Shown piece by piece: positions 17,980 to 25,829 of a stretch of 64,000 bases of DNA. The DNA comes from Pseudomonas sp. PDM15. GTDB taxonomy: Bacteria; Pseudomonadota; Gammaproteobacteria; Pseudomonadales; Pseudomonadaceae. The stretch's first letter is position 1, and the number at the start of each line of letters is the position of its first letter. A model generated the notes under the pieces. It saw nothing but the letters and a program-made list of their open reading frames with translations, did not search any database and had not been told where the DNA came from. The stretch lies in assembly GCF_014851565.1 (NCBI RefSeq), contig NZ_JACVAA010000002.1, positions 434,001 through 498,000 on the forward strand, written 5' to 3'. The position numbers and the translations under genes are program-made.

Positions 17980-18615
17980 ATGCCGCTGTCGAACATCGAG
18001 ATTCTCCACCAGGACGCTGCCCTGCTGGTGATCAACAAGCCCACCCTGCTGCTCTCGGTGCCCGGCCGCGCGGAAGACAACCGCGATTGCCTGGTGACCC
18101 GCCTGCAGGAAAATGGCTACCCGGAAGCGCGCATCGTCCACCGTCTGGACTGGGAAACCAGCGGCATCATCGTCCTGGCCCGCGACGCTGACAGCCACCG
18201 CGAGCTATCCCGCCAGTTCCACGACCGCGAGACCGAGAAGGCCTACACCGCCCTGTGCTGGGGCCAGCCGGAACTGGACAGCGGCAGCATCGACCTGCCC
18301 CTGCGCTACGACCCGCCGACCAAGCCGCGCCATGTGGTCGACCATGAACAGGGCAAGCACGCCCTGACCTTCTGGCGCGTGCTGGAACGCTGCGGCGATT
18401 GGGCCCGCGTGGAACTGACGCCGATCACCGGTCGCTCGCACCAGCTGCGCGTGCACATGCTGTCCATCGGCCACCCGCTGCTCGGCGACGGGCTGTACGC
18501 CCACGAACAGGCCCTGGCCGCCTGGCCGCGCCTGTGCCTGCACGCCAGCATGCTCAGCCTGACCCACCCAACCAGCGGCGAGCGCCTGCGCTTCGAATGC
18601 CCGGCGCCGTTCTGA
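17980..18615 (+). CDS. rluA: Dual-specificity pseudouridine synthase RluA
   Basis: 211-residue RluA-family enzyme that converts uridine to pseudouridine in 23S rRNA (U746 in E. coli) and in tRNA position 32. The catalytic motif HRLDWETSG contains the nucleophilic Asp; GRSHQLRVHM and HPLLGDGLY are further family motifs. No S4 domain, as expected for RluA itself. Start taken at 17980, giving the family N-terminus MPLSNIEILHQD; an ATG two codons earlier is also possible. Follows minE by 56 bases, as in P. aeruginosa (PA3246). Confidence 0.94.
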   Translation: MPLSNIEILHQDAALLVINKPTLLLSVPGRAEDNRDCLVTRLQENGYPEARIVHRLDWETSGIIVLARDADSHRELSRQFHDRETEKAYTALCWGQPELDSGSIDLPLRYDPPTKPRHVVDHEQGKHALTFWRVLERCGDWARVELTPITGRSHQLRVHMLSIGHPLLGDGLYAHEQALAAWPRLCLHASMLSLTHPTSGERLRFECPAPF

Positions 18616-18634
18616 CGCGATAGCTGACCAGCCC

Positions 18635-18706
18635 GTAGGGTGGATGACGCTCTTTTCATCCACCCCCACGCCGCTCGGTGGATCGATAAAGCGCGATCCA
18701 CCCTAC
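18635..18706. repeat. Dispersed hairpin repeat GTAGGGTGGAT…ATCCACCCTAC
   Basis: GTAGGGTGGAT at 18635-18645 pairs with ATCCACCCTAC at 18696-18706 (11 of 11). Inner ATCCACC (18658-18664) and GGTGGAT (18677-18683) form a second inverted pair. This is the shape of a transposable or REP-like intergenic element of a kind common in Pseudomonas intergenic DNA. No gene is encoded. Confidence 0.75.
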
Positions 18707-18725
18707 AGACTGAGCCTTTCCCGTG

Positions 18726-18778
18726 GCCCGGATGCAATCCGGGAAACAGGCAGCTCCGCCCCCGGATTGCGTCCGGGC
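18726..18778. repeat. REP-like inverted repeat GCCCGGA…TCCGGG
   Basis: Left arm GCCCGGATGCAATCCGGG (18726-18743) and right arm CCCGGATTGCGTCCGGGC (18761-18778) are inverse complements with one mismatch. Each arm is itself a small hairpin (CCCGGA…TCCGGG). It belongs to the same structural family as the element at 38530-38581. The 250-base gap between rluA and apeB holds this and the previous repeat, and otherwise only the apeB start region. Confidence 0.75.
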
Positions 18779-18867
18779 TGCAGCTCCTGCCCGCCCAGGC
18801 CGCGAGCACACCTGGGGTGAACGCCGCCAGTGCGATAAACTCGGGCCATCGCTGTCCGGAGTCCGTT

Positions 18868-20157
18868 ATGCGCGCTGAGCTGAATCAAGGCCTGATCGAG
18901 TTCCTCAAGGCCTCGCCCACCCCCTTCCACGCCACCCGCAGCCTGGCCCAGCGCCTGCACAGTGCCGGCTTCCGCCCGCTGGACGAGCGCGAGCCCTGGC
19001 ACACCGAGCCGGGCGGGCGTTACTACGTGACGCGCAACGACTCCTCGATCATCGCCTTCCGCCTCGGCAACCGCGCGCCGCTAGAAGGCGGCCTGCGCCT
19101 GGTCGGCGCGCACACCGACAGCCCCTGCCTGCGCGTCAAGCCGCAGCCGGAGCTGCAGCGCCAGGGCTTCTTCCAGCTCGGCGTGGAAGTCTACGGCGGT
19201 GCTCTGCTCGCCCCCTGGTTCGACCGTGACCTGTCGCTGGCCGGCCGCGTGACCTTCCGCGAAGGAGGCAAGGTACAAAGCCAGCTGATCGACTTCGAGC
19301 AACCGATCGCGGTGATCCCCAACCTGGCCATCCACCTCAACCGCGAAGCCAACCAGGGCTGGCCGATCAACGCACAGAACGAGCTGCCGCCGATCCTCGC
19401 TCAGTTGGCCGGCGACGAGCGCGGCGACTTCCGCGCACTGCTCGCCGACCGCCTGGCCAGCGAACACGGTATCGCCGCCGACGCGGTGCTGGATTATGAG
19501 CTGAGCTTCTACGACACCCAGGGGGCCGCGGTGATCGGCCTCAACCAGGATTTCATCGCCGGCGCGCGCCTGGACAACCTGCTGTCCTGCTATGCCGGCC
19601 TGCAGGCGTTGCTGGCGGCCGAGGGCGACGAGAGCTGCGTGCTGGTGTGCACCGACCACGAGGAGATCGGCTCCTGCTCGGCCTGCGGCGCCGACGGCCC
19701 GTTCCTCGAACAGGTGCTGCGCCGCGTGCTGCCTGAAGGCGACGCCTTCGTCCGCACCATCCAGAAATCGCTGCTGGTGTCGGCCGACAACGCCCACGGC
19801 GTGCATCCCAACTACGCCGACAAGCACGACGCCAACCACGGCCCGAAGCTCAACGCCGGCCCGGTGATCAAGGTCAACAGCAACCAGCGCTACGCGACCA
19901 ACAGCGAGACCGCCGGCTTCTTCCGCCACCTGTGCCTGGCCGAGGAAGTGCCAGTGCAGAGCTTCGTGGTACGTAGCGACATGGGCTGCGGATCGACCAT
20001 CGGCCCGATCACCGCCAGTCAGCTGGGCGTGCGTACCGTGGACATCGGCCTGCCGACCTTCGCCATGCACTCGATCCGCGAACTGGCCGGCAGCCACGAT
20101 CTGGCCCACCTGGTACGGGTGCTGACCGCCTTCTACGGCAGCTCTGAGTTGGCTTGA
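18868..20157 (+). CDS. apeB: M18 family aspartyl aminopeptidase
   Basis: 429-residue cytosolic dinuclear-zinc aminopeptidase that removes N-terminal acidic residues. The M18 metal-site motifs are clear: [43 protein letters not shown] and [11 protein letters not shown]. The conserved start [22 protein letters not shown] fixes the ATG at 18868, although the frame is open further upstream through repeat DNA. Corresponds to PA3247. Confidence 0.95.
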   Translation: MRAELNQGLIEFLKASPTPFHATRSLAQRLHSAGFRPLDEREPWHTEPGGRYYVTRNDSSIIAFRLGNRAPLEGGLRLVGAHTDSPCLRVKPQPELQRQGFFQLGVEVYGGALLAPWFDRDLSLAGRVTFREGGKVQSQLIDFEQPIAVIPNLAIHLNREANQGWPINAQNELPPILAQLAGDERGDFRALLADRLASEHGIAADAVLDYELSFYDTQGAAVIGLNQDFIAGARLDNLLSCYAGLQALLAAEGDESCVLVCTDHEEIGSCSACGADGPFLEQVLRRVLPEGDAFVRTIQKSLLVSADNAHGVHPNYADKHDANHGPKLNAGPVIKVNSNQRYATNSETAGFFRHLCLAEEVPVQSFVVRSDMGCGSTIGPITASQLGVRTVDIGLPTFAMHSIRELAGSHDLAHLVRVLTAFYGSSELA

Positions 20158-20160
20158 ACT

Positions 20161-20183
20161 CCCTCTCCCATAGGGAGAGAGGG
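20161..20183. terminator. Possible bidirectional terminator after apeB
   Basis: CCCTCTCCC-ATA-GGGAGAGAGGG hairpin between the convergent apeB and GntR-regulator genes. It lacks a good T run and resembles a common intergenic boilerplate repeat, so terminator function is only a possibility. Confidence 0.4.
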
Positions 20184-20208
20184 ACAGCCCCCACCACCCT
20201 CCAGCCCC

Positions 20209-20925
20209 TTACTCCGGTACTTCGACACTGACCCGCACCGCATCGTGGCGCCAGTACTCCACGTCGCAGTCGATGATTCGTCCGCGCTGGTCGCGGTTGA
20301 CCCGGGTGATGCATAGGGCCGGGCTGCCCGGCGTCACCTTGAGGTTGAAGGCGGCGTCCACCGGCAGCGCGGTGGGCAGGATGTCGAAGGCCACCCGGCC
20401 ATAGCGGATGTCGTAACGACTGGCGTACAGCTCGGTCAACGACGCGGTCAGGTCGGCATCGAGAATGCCGGGGAAGTAGGCCGGGTTGAGATAGTGTTCG
20501 ACATACAGCACCAGCCGTTCGTCGATGCGCCGCACCCTACGAATCTGCAGCACCGCCGACAGCGCCGGCAGCTCCAGGCGTTCGCAGATATCCACCGGTG
20601 CCGGCATCAGCCGCGCACTCAGCACCTCGGTCGACGGCACCCGGCCCTGCTCGCGCACCATCGCGTGGAAGTGGCTACGCACCAGCGGGTTGTAGGCCAG
20701 CCGCCGGGGCGAGACGAACCAGCCACGGCGCTCCTCGCGATAGATCAGCCCTTCCGCCTCCAGCTGGCCCAGCGCCTCGCGCAGGGTAATGCGGGTGGTC
20801 TCGAACAATTCGCTCAGTTTGCGCTCGGCCGGCAGCTTGCCGCCCTGGGGCAGCAGGCCGTGGTCGATCTGCTCCTGCAGGGCGCGGCAGATGGCGGTAA
20901 CGGTACGGGGCGCTTCTTCGCGCAT
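20209..20925 (-). CDS. GntR-family regulator, HutC/UTRA subfamily
   Basis: 238 residues. The N-terminal winged helix-turn-helix (about 10-75: ICRALQEQIDHGLLPQGGKLPAERKLSELFETTRITLREALGQL) is typical of GntR proteins. The C-terminal UTRA ligand domain (about 95-235) holds LQIRRVRRIDERLVLYVEHYL and AFNLKVTPGSPALCITRVNRD. UTRA regulators sense sugar phosphates, phosphonates or amines. Divergent from the ABC/phosphatase operon, which it very probably represses; similar regulators (PhnF, PhnR) sit beside phosphonate systems. GGGAGAA precedes the chosen ATG at 20925; the frame runs to 21090 without support. Corresponds to PA3249. Confidence 0.9.
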   Translation of the reverse strand: MREEAPRTVTAICRALQEQIDHGLLPQGGKLPAERKLSELFETTRITLREALGQLEAEGLIYREERRGWFVSPRRLAYNPLVRSHFHAMVREQGRVPSTEVLSARLMPAPVDICERLELPALSAVLQIRRVRRIDERLVLYVEHYLNPAYFPGILDADLTASLTELYASRYDIRYGRVAFDILPTALPVDAAFNLKVTPGSPALCITRVNRDQRGRIIDCDVEYWRHDAVRVSVEVPE

Positions 20926-20938
20926 GCATTTCTCCCAT

Positions 20939-20952
20939 CTGGCATAGACCAG
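20939..20952. promoter_or_regulatory. Candidate operator of the GntR regulator (site 1)
   Basis: CTGGCATAGACCAG, 13 bases upstream of the regulator ATG. It matches the HutC/PhnF/DasR-type operator TGGTMTAGACCA (for example TGGTATAGACCA for PhnF) with one mismatch. Its position suggests autoregulation. Confidence 0.6.
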
Positions 20953-21089
20953 CACCAAGCCGGTGCAGGCGCCGGTCATGCTAGGCAGCCTAGATGACTG
21001 TCCGATGACAGCCAGCCTTTCGTGCCAACGACCTGCACGCCGCATGCCAGTTACTTCCTGGCAACTCTGACAAATCAGCCACTTAGCCA

Positions 21090-21101
21090 TGGTCTACGCT
21101 T
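21090..21101. promoter_or_regulatory. Candidate half-operator (site 2)
   Basis: TGGTCTACGCTT carries a perfect left half (TGGTCTA) of the same operator but a poor right half. It lies between the two better sites at 20939 and 21177. Confidence 0.35.
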
Positions 21102-21176
21102 TCCAGCGCGTGCCTGGGTGCGCGGCATCGCCATAAAAGCGTCATACAAAGCCTCTAGATTTGGCCTGGGTCTTGC

Positions 21177-21188
21177 TGATCTAGACCA
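21177..21188. promoter_or_regulatory. Candidate operator of the GntR regulator (site 3)
   Basis: TGATCTAGACCA differs from TGGTCTAGACCA at one base. It lies 28 bases upstream of the binding-protein ATG, where a bound repressor would cover the promoter or transcription start of the operon. Confidence 0.6.
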
Positions 21189-21215
21189 AACTTTCACCCT
21201 GACAAGGAGCTCCAC

Positions 21216-22271
21216 ATGAAACGCCTGCTGCTGGCTTCACTGCTGGGATCGGCCATCGTTCTGGGCAACCAGGCCATGGCCAACGAGGACTTGAAAGCAT
21301 TGGAACAAGCCGCCCGCACCGAGGGCGAAGTCAACAGCGTCGGCATGCCCGATAGCTGGGCCAACTGGAAGGACACTTGGGCCGATCTGAACAAGCTGTA
21401 TGGCCTCAAGCACCTGGACACCGACATGAGCTCCGCTCAGGAGATCGCCAAGTTCGATGCCGAGAAGGACAACGCTACCGCCGACATCGGCGACGTCGGC
21501 GCCGCCTTCGGCCCCATCGCCGTGCAGAAGGGCGTGACCCAGCCCTACAAGCCAAGCACCTGGGAACAGATACCGACCTGGGCCAAGGATGCGGACGGTC
21601 ACTGGATGCTGGCCTACACCGGCTCCATCGCCTTCATCGTCAACAAGCAGCTGGTCAAGGACGTTCCCAAGTCCTGGGCCGACCTGAAGCAGGGCAAATA
21701 CAAGGTCGCCATCGGTGATGTCAGCGCCGCCGCCCAGGCGGTCAACGGCGTGCTGGCCGCGGCCATCGCCAACGGCGGTGACGAGAAGAACATCCAGCCG
21801 GGCCTGGACTTCTTCGCCGAGATCGCCAAGCAGGGTCGCCTGTCGCTGTCCAACCCGACCATCCAGACCCTGGAAAAAGGTGAAGTGGAAGTCGGCGTGG
21901 TGTGGGACTTCAACGGCCTGTCCTACCGCGACCAGATCGACGTCAACCGCTTCGAGGTGCTGATCCCGTCCGACGGTTCGGTGATCTCCGGCTATACCAC
22001 CATCATCAACAAGTACGCCAAGCACCCGAATGCGGCCAAGCTGGCGCGCGAGTACATCCTCTCCGACGCCGGCCAGATCAACCTGGCCAAGGGCAACGCC
22101 CGGCCGATCCGCGCCGAGCACCTGACCCTGCCGGCGGAAGTGCAGGCCAAGCTGCTGCCCAACGAGCAATACGCCAAGGTCCAGCCGATCAAGGATGCGG
22201 CCGCTTGGGAAGCCACGTCCAAGGCCCTGCCGCAGCAGTGGCAGGAAAACGTGATCATCGAAATGCAGTAA
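21216..22271 (+). CDS. ABC transporter periplasmic binding protein (PhnS/FbpA-like)
   Basis: 351 residues. Signal peptide MKRLLLASLLGSAIVLGNQAMA, cleaved about residue 22. The mature part is a type-2 solute-binding protein of the iron/spermidine/phosphonate/thiamine group, with typical stretches GEVNSVGMPDSWANWKDTW, YTGSIAFIVNKQLVKDVPKSW and GYTTIINKYAKHPNAAKLARE. Substrate cannot be read directly. The neighbours (two predicted phosphatases and a UTRA regulator) favour a phosphate ester or phosphonate over iron. AAGGAGC before the ATG is a strong ribosome binding site. First gene of the operon; a REP hairpin follows its stop. Confidence 0.88.
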   Translation: MKRLLLASLLGSAIVLGNQAMANEDLKALEQAARTEGEVNSVGMPDSWANWKDTWADLNKLYGLKHLDTDMSSAQEIAKFDAEKDNATADIGDVGAAFGPIAVQKGVTQPYKPSTWEQIPTWAKDADGHWMLAYTGSIAFIVNKQLVKDVPKSWADLKQGKYKVAIGDVSAAAQAVNGVLAAAIANGGDEKNIQPGLDFFAEIAKQGRLSLSNPTIQTLEKGEVEVGVVWDFNGLSYRDQIDVNRFEVLIPSDGSVISGYTTIINKYAKHPNAAKLAREYILSDAGQINLAKGNARPIRAEHLTLPAEVQAKLLPNEQYAKVQPIKDAAAWEATSKALPQQWQENVIIEMQ

Positions 22272-22280
22272 GCCCTCCTT

Positions 22281-22341
22281 GTGGGAGCGGCCTTGGCCGC
22301 GATGCAGGTTTGGTGCCGCTCGCGGCCAAGGCCGCTCCCAC
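22281..22341. repeat. REP element inside the ABC operon
   Basis: A perfect 22-base inverted repeat, GTGGGAGCGGCCTTGGCCGC(GA) at 22281-22302 against its reverse complement at 22320-22341, with a 17-base loop. This is the classic Pseudomonas REP core (GTGGGAGCGG…). Located between the binding-protein gene and the next gene of the same operon, it probably protects the upstream mRNA end and so raises binding-protein output relative to the permeases. Confidence 0.92.
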
Positions 22342-22365
22342 TGCATATCTCAAGAGGGACTCTTG

Positions 22366-23172
22366 ATGAAACACAAAGTCATCCTGGTCCTGCTGGACGG
22401 CCTCAACTACGAGGTTGCCCGGCATGCCCTGGGCCATCTGCAGGCCTACTGCGCCGCCGGCCGCGCCGCGCTGTACAAGCTCGAATGCGAGCTGCCGGCA
22501 CTGTCGCGCCCGCTCTATGAATGCATCCTCACCGGCGTCACGCCGATCAACAGCGGCGTGGTGCACAACGACGTGGTGCGCCTGTCGAAGGAGCGCAGCA
22601 TCTTCCACTACGCCCGTGACGCCGGTCTCTCCACCGCCGCCGCGGCCTACCACTGGATGAGCGAGCTGTATAACCGGGCGCCCTTCGTCGCCGCCCGCGA
22701 CCGCCATACCAGCAATGAGGCCCTGCCGATCCAGCACGGCCACTTCTATTACGCCGACCATTACCCGGATTCGCACCTGTTCGCCGATGCCGAGAGCCTG
22801 CGCCTCAAATACGCGCCGGATTTCCTGCTGGTGCACCCGATGAACATCGACGACGCCGGCCATGGCTATGGCCTGGATTCGCCGCAATACCGCAACGCCG
22901 CACGGCGCGCCGACGTGGTCCTCGCCGACTACCTGCAGGACTGGCTCGACGCCGGTTATCAGGTGCTGGTAACCGCCGACCACGGCATGAACAACGACCG
23001 CTCGCACAACGGCCTGCTGGCCGAGGAGCGCGAGGTCCCGCTGCTGGTCCTGGGCGAGGCCTTCAGCCTCGACGCCAGCGCCCGTCCGCGGCAGACCGAA
23101 CTGTGCGGTACCGTCTGCACCCTGCTCGGCGCCGCCCACGACAAACCTCTGTGCAAGGATCTGCTCAAGTGA
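22366..23172 (+). CDS. Alkaline-phosphatase-superfamily phosphodiesterase/phosphatase
   Basis: 268 residues without signal peptide, so cytoplasmic. Metal and nucleophile motifs of the alkaline phosphatase / nucleotide pyrophosphatase superfamily are readable: VLLDGLNYE (metal Asp), ECILTGVTPINSGV (nucleophilic Thr), HPMNIDDAGHGYG and VTADHGMNND (metal Asp/His). Relatives include phosphonoacetate hydrolase and phosphodiesterases. Inferred role: hydrolysis of the imported organophosphate or phosphonate. ATG at 22366 follows CAAGAGGG; the frame opens upstream through the REP element. Its TGA overlaps the GTG of the next gene. Confidence 0.85.
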   Translation: MKHKVILVLLDGLNYEVARHALGHLQAYCAAGRAALYKLECELPALSRPLYECILTGVTPINSGVVHNDVVRLSKERSIFHYARDAGLSTAAAAYHWMSELYNRAPFVAARDRHTSNEALPIQHGHFYYADHYPDSHLFADAESLRLKYAPDFLLVHPMNIDDAGHGYGLDSPQYRNAARRADVVLADYLQDWLDAGYQVLVTADHGMNNDRSHNGLLAEEREVPLLVLGEAFSLDASARPRQTELCGTVCTLLGAAHDKPLCKDLLK

Positions 23173-24011
23173 GAGCCGTACTCCGCGGCAAATGGCCGGC
23201 GCTGTTGTGCCTGCTGCCGTTCGCCGTGTTCTTCTTCGCCTTCCAGGTCGCCCCGCTGCTGTGGGTCGCCATCAACAGCCTGGTGGTTGGCGATGCCTGG
23301 GGGCTGGGCAATTTCCAGAAGATCTTCGCCTCCAAGTTCTACCTGCAGGCGATCAAGCACAGCTTGCAGATCGCCTTCTGGTCGAGCCTGTTCGGCATCG
23401 CCATCGCCATCCTCGGCAGCTACTCGCTGCGCCAGGTGGATTCGAAGCTGCGCGACTTCGTCATGGCCTTCTCCAACATGACCAGCAACTTCGCCGGCGT
23501 GCCACTGGCCTTCGCCTTCATCATCCTGCTCGGCTTCAACGGCGCACTGACCCTGCTGCTCAAGCAGGCCGGGCTGATCGAGGACTTCAACCTCTACTCC
23601 AAGACCGGCCTGATAGTGCTCTACACCTACTTCCAGATTCCCCTCGGCGTGCTGCTGCTCTACCCGGCCTTCGACGCCCTGCGCCAGGACTGGCGCGAGT
23701 CGGCCCAGCTGCTCGGCGCCAGTACCTGGGACTTCTGGCGGCACATCGGCCTGCCGGTGCTGACCCCGGCGCTGCTCGGCACCTTCGTCATCCTGCTGGC
23801 CAACGCCCTAGGCGCCTATGCCACCGTGTATTACCTGACCACCGGCAACTTCAACGTGATGCCGATCCGCATCGCCGGCCTGGTGGCCGGCGACATCAGC
23901 CTCGACCCCAACCTGGCCAGCGCACTGGCCATGGTGTTGGTCGGCCTGATGGCGCTGATCACCGTGGTCCACCAGTGGCTGCTGCGCAGGAGTTATCACG
24001 ATGCGCGCTGA
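23169..24011 (+). CDS. ABC transporter permease
   Basis: 280-residue inner-membrane permease of the binding-protein-dependent family (PotB/PhnU type), about six transmembrane helices. The EAA loop is recognisable: LYPAFDALRQDWRESAQLLGASTWDFWRHIGLPVLTPALLG. The start is GTG at 23169, overlapping the preceding TGA (GTGA); the open frame further upstream is an overlap shadow. The 3' end overlaps the next permease by 11 bases. Confidence 0.9.
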   Translation: MRAVLRGKWPALLCLLPFAVFFFAFQVAPLLWVAINSLVVGDAWGLGNFQKIFASKFYLQAIKHSLQIAFWSSLFGIAIAILGSYSLRQVDSKLRDFVMAFSNMTSNFAGVPLAFAFIILLGFNGALTLLLKQAGLIEDFNLYSKTGLIVLYTYFQIPLGVLLLYPAFDALRQDWRESAQLLGASTWDFWRHIGLPVLTPALLGTFVILLANALGAYATVYYLTTGNFNVMPIRIAGLVAGDISLDPNLASALAMVLVGLMALITVVHQWLLRRSYHDAR

Positions 24012-24795
24012 TACCAAGCCCGCCGCCCTCTACCACCGCGTGGTGGTTTGGCTGCTGTTCCTGATCCTGCTGCTGCCGCTGGCGGCCACCCTGCTCTACT
24101 CGCTGTCCACCAGTTGGTCGGCGACCATCCTGCCGGACGGCCTGACCTTCAAGTGGTACCTGGCGCTGTGGAGCGACAGCCGCTTCCTCGCCGCCTTCGG
24201 CCAGTCGCTGCTGGTATGCGTCGGTGCACTGTTGCTGGCGGCGCTGCTGATCCTGCCGCTGCTGTTCGTGGTGCACTACCACTTCCCCAGGCTCGACGGA
24301 CTGATGAACATCTTCATCCTGCTGCCCTTCGCCGTGCCGCCGGTGGTGTCGTCGGTGGGCCTGCTGCAGGTCTACGGCTCCGGACCGCTGGCGATGGTCG
24401 GCACGCCGTGGATCCTGATCGGCTGCTACTTCACCGTGGCGCTGCCGTTCATGTACCGCGCCATCACCAACAACCTGCAGGCGATCAATCTGCGCGACCT
24501 GATGGACGCGGCCCACCTGCTCGGAGCCAGCACCTGGAAGGCCGCCTTCCTGGTGGTGCTGCCCAACCTGCGCAACGGCCTGATGGTCTCGCTGTTCCTC
24601 TCCTTCAGTTTCCTGTTCGGCGAGTTCGTGTTCGCCAACCTGCTGGTGGGCACCCGCTACGAGACCCTTCAGGTGTACCTGAACAACATGCGCAACAGCA
24701 GCGGCCACTTCAACAGCGCGCTGGTGATCTCCTACTTCTTCTTCGTACTGGTCTTCACCTGGGCGGCCACCCGCCTGAACAAGGACAAGCCGTAG
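24001..24795 (+). CDS. ABC transporter permease
   Basis: 264-residue second permease (PotC/PhnV type), about six helices. The EAA loop reads INLRDLMDAAHLLGASTWKAAFLVVLPNLRNG. Starts 11 bases before the first permease ends, so coupled. Its TAG stop lies inside the left arm of a GTAGGCT…AGCCTAC repeat, so the repeat may have reshaped the 3' end. Confidence 0.9.
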   Translation: MRADTKPAALYHRVVVWLLFLILLLPLAATLLYSLSTSWSATILPDGLTFKWYLALWSDSRFLAAFGQSLLVCVGALLLAALLILPLLFVVHYHFPRLDGLMNIFILLPFAVPPVVSSVGLLQVYGSGPLAMVGTPWILIGCYFTVALPFMYRAITNNLQAINLRDLMDAAHLLGASTWKAAFLVVLPNLRNGLMVSLFLSFSFLFGEFVFANLLVGTRYETLQVYLNNMRNSSGHFNSALVISYFFFVLVFTWAATRLNKDKP

Positions 24796-24827
24796 GCTGC
24801 GCGCGAGCGCAGCGAGTCGAAGCCTAC
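24792..24827. repeat. Imperfect palindromic repeat in operon gap
   Basis: Outer arms GTAGGCT (24792-24798) and AGCCTAC (24821-24827), inner hairpin CTGCGC-GCGA-GCGCAG. It overlaps the permease stop codon and fills nearly the whole 44-base gap to the ATPase gene. Similar GTAGG… elements are dispersed in Pseudomonas genomes; one of comparable shape lies at 18635. Confidence 0.7.
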
Positions 24828-24839
24828 AAGGACCCATTC

Positions 24840-25829
24840 ATGAGTTACCTTTCCATCCGCAATCTGCACAAGAGCTACGGCGCCACCCCTATCTTCAGCG
24901 ACATCCAGTGCGAGATCGGCCAGGGCGAGTTCGTCACCCTGCTCGGCCCCTCCGGCTGCGGCAAGTCCACCCTGCTACGCTGCATCGCCGGCCTCACCGA
25001 GGTGGACGGCGGGCAGATTCTGCTCGACGGCCAGGACCTGGTGCCGCTGTCGCCGCAGAAGCGCGGCATCGGCATGGTGTTCCAGAGCTACGCACTGTTC
25101 CCCAACATGACCGTGCAGCAGAACGTCGCCTTCGGCCTGCGCATGCAGAAGGTCGGCAAGGACGAGAGCGCCCAGCGCGTCGACGAGGTACTGCGCCTGG
25201 TCGAACTCACCGACTACGCCGCGCGCTACCCGCACCTGCTCTCTGGCGGCCAGTGCCAACGCGTAGCCCTGGCCCGCTCGCTGGTCACCCGCCCGCGCCT
25301 GCTGCTGCTCGACGAGCCGCTGTCGGCCCTCGACGCACGCATCCGCAAGCACCTGCGCGAGCAGATCCGCGCCATCCAGCAGGAGCTGGGCCTGACCACC
25401 ATCTTCGTCACCCACGACCAGGAAGAAGCGCTGACCATGAGCGACCGCATCTTCCTGATGAACGCCGGCAAGATCGTCCAGAGCGGCGACGCCGAATCCC
25501 TCTACACCTCGCCGGTGGATGCCTTCGCCGCCGGCTTTATCGGCAACTACAACCTGCTCGATGCCGACACCGCCAGCCGCCTGCTGCTGCGCCCGGTGAG
25601 CAGCCGCATCGCTATCCGCCCCGAGGCCATCCGCCTGGAGGACAGCGGCGCCATCGCCGCCGAGGTGCTCGGCCACAGCCTGCTAGGCAACGTGATCCGC
25701 TACCGGGTGCAGGCCAACGGCGTGGAGCTGCTGGTGGACGTGCTCAACCGCAGCGAGGGTGCCCTGATCGGCAAGGGCCAGTGCATCGGCCTGTCCATCG
25801 ACGCCAACGCAATCCGGGAGGTGGCCTGA
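24840..25829 (+). CDS. ABC transporter ATP-binding protein
   Basis: 329-residue ATPase of the PotA/FbpC/PhnT type. Walker A GPSGCGKST, Q-loop VFQSYALFPNMTV, signature LSGGQCQRVALARSL, Walker B LLLLDEPLSALD and the switch histidine in VTHDQEEALT are intact. A C-terminal TOBE-like domain (about 235-329) contains IAIRPEAIRLED. The gene's TGA overlaps the next ATG (TGATG). Powers import of the ligand held by the binding protein at 21216. Confidence 0.93.
   Translation: MSYLSIRNLHKSYGATPIFSDIQCEIGQGEFVTLLGPSGCGKSTLLRCIAGLTEVDGGQILLDGQDLVPLSPQKRGIGMVFQSYALFPNMTVQQNVAFGLRMQKVGKDESAQRVDEVLRLVELTDYAARYPHLLSGGQCQRVALARSLVTRPRLLLLDEPLSALDARIRKHLREQIRAIQQELGLTTIFVTHDQEEALTMSDRIFLMNAGKIVQSGDAESLYTSPVDAFAAGFIGNYNLLDADTASRLLLRPVSSRIAIRPEAIRLEDSGAIAAEVLGHSLLGNVIRYRVQANGVELLVDVLNRSEGALIGKGQCIGLSIDANAIREVA

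Noticed and set aside
22281..22341. CRISPR array
   Set aside because: A single inverted repeat, not regularly spaced direct repeats with unique spacers; typical REP.
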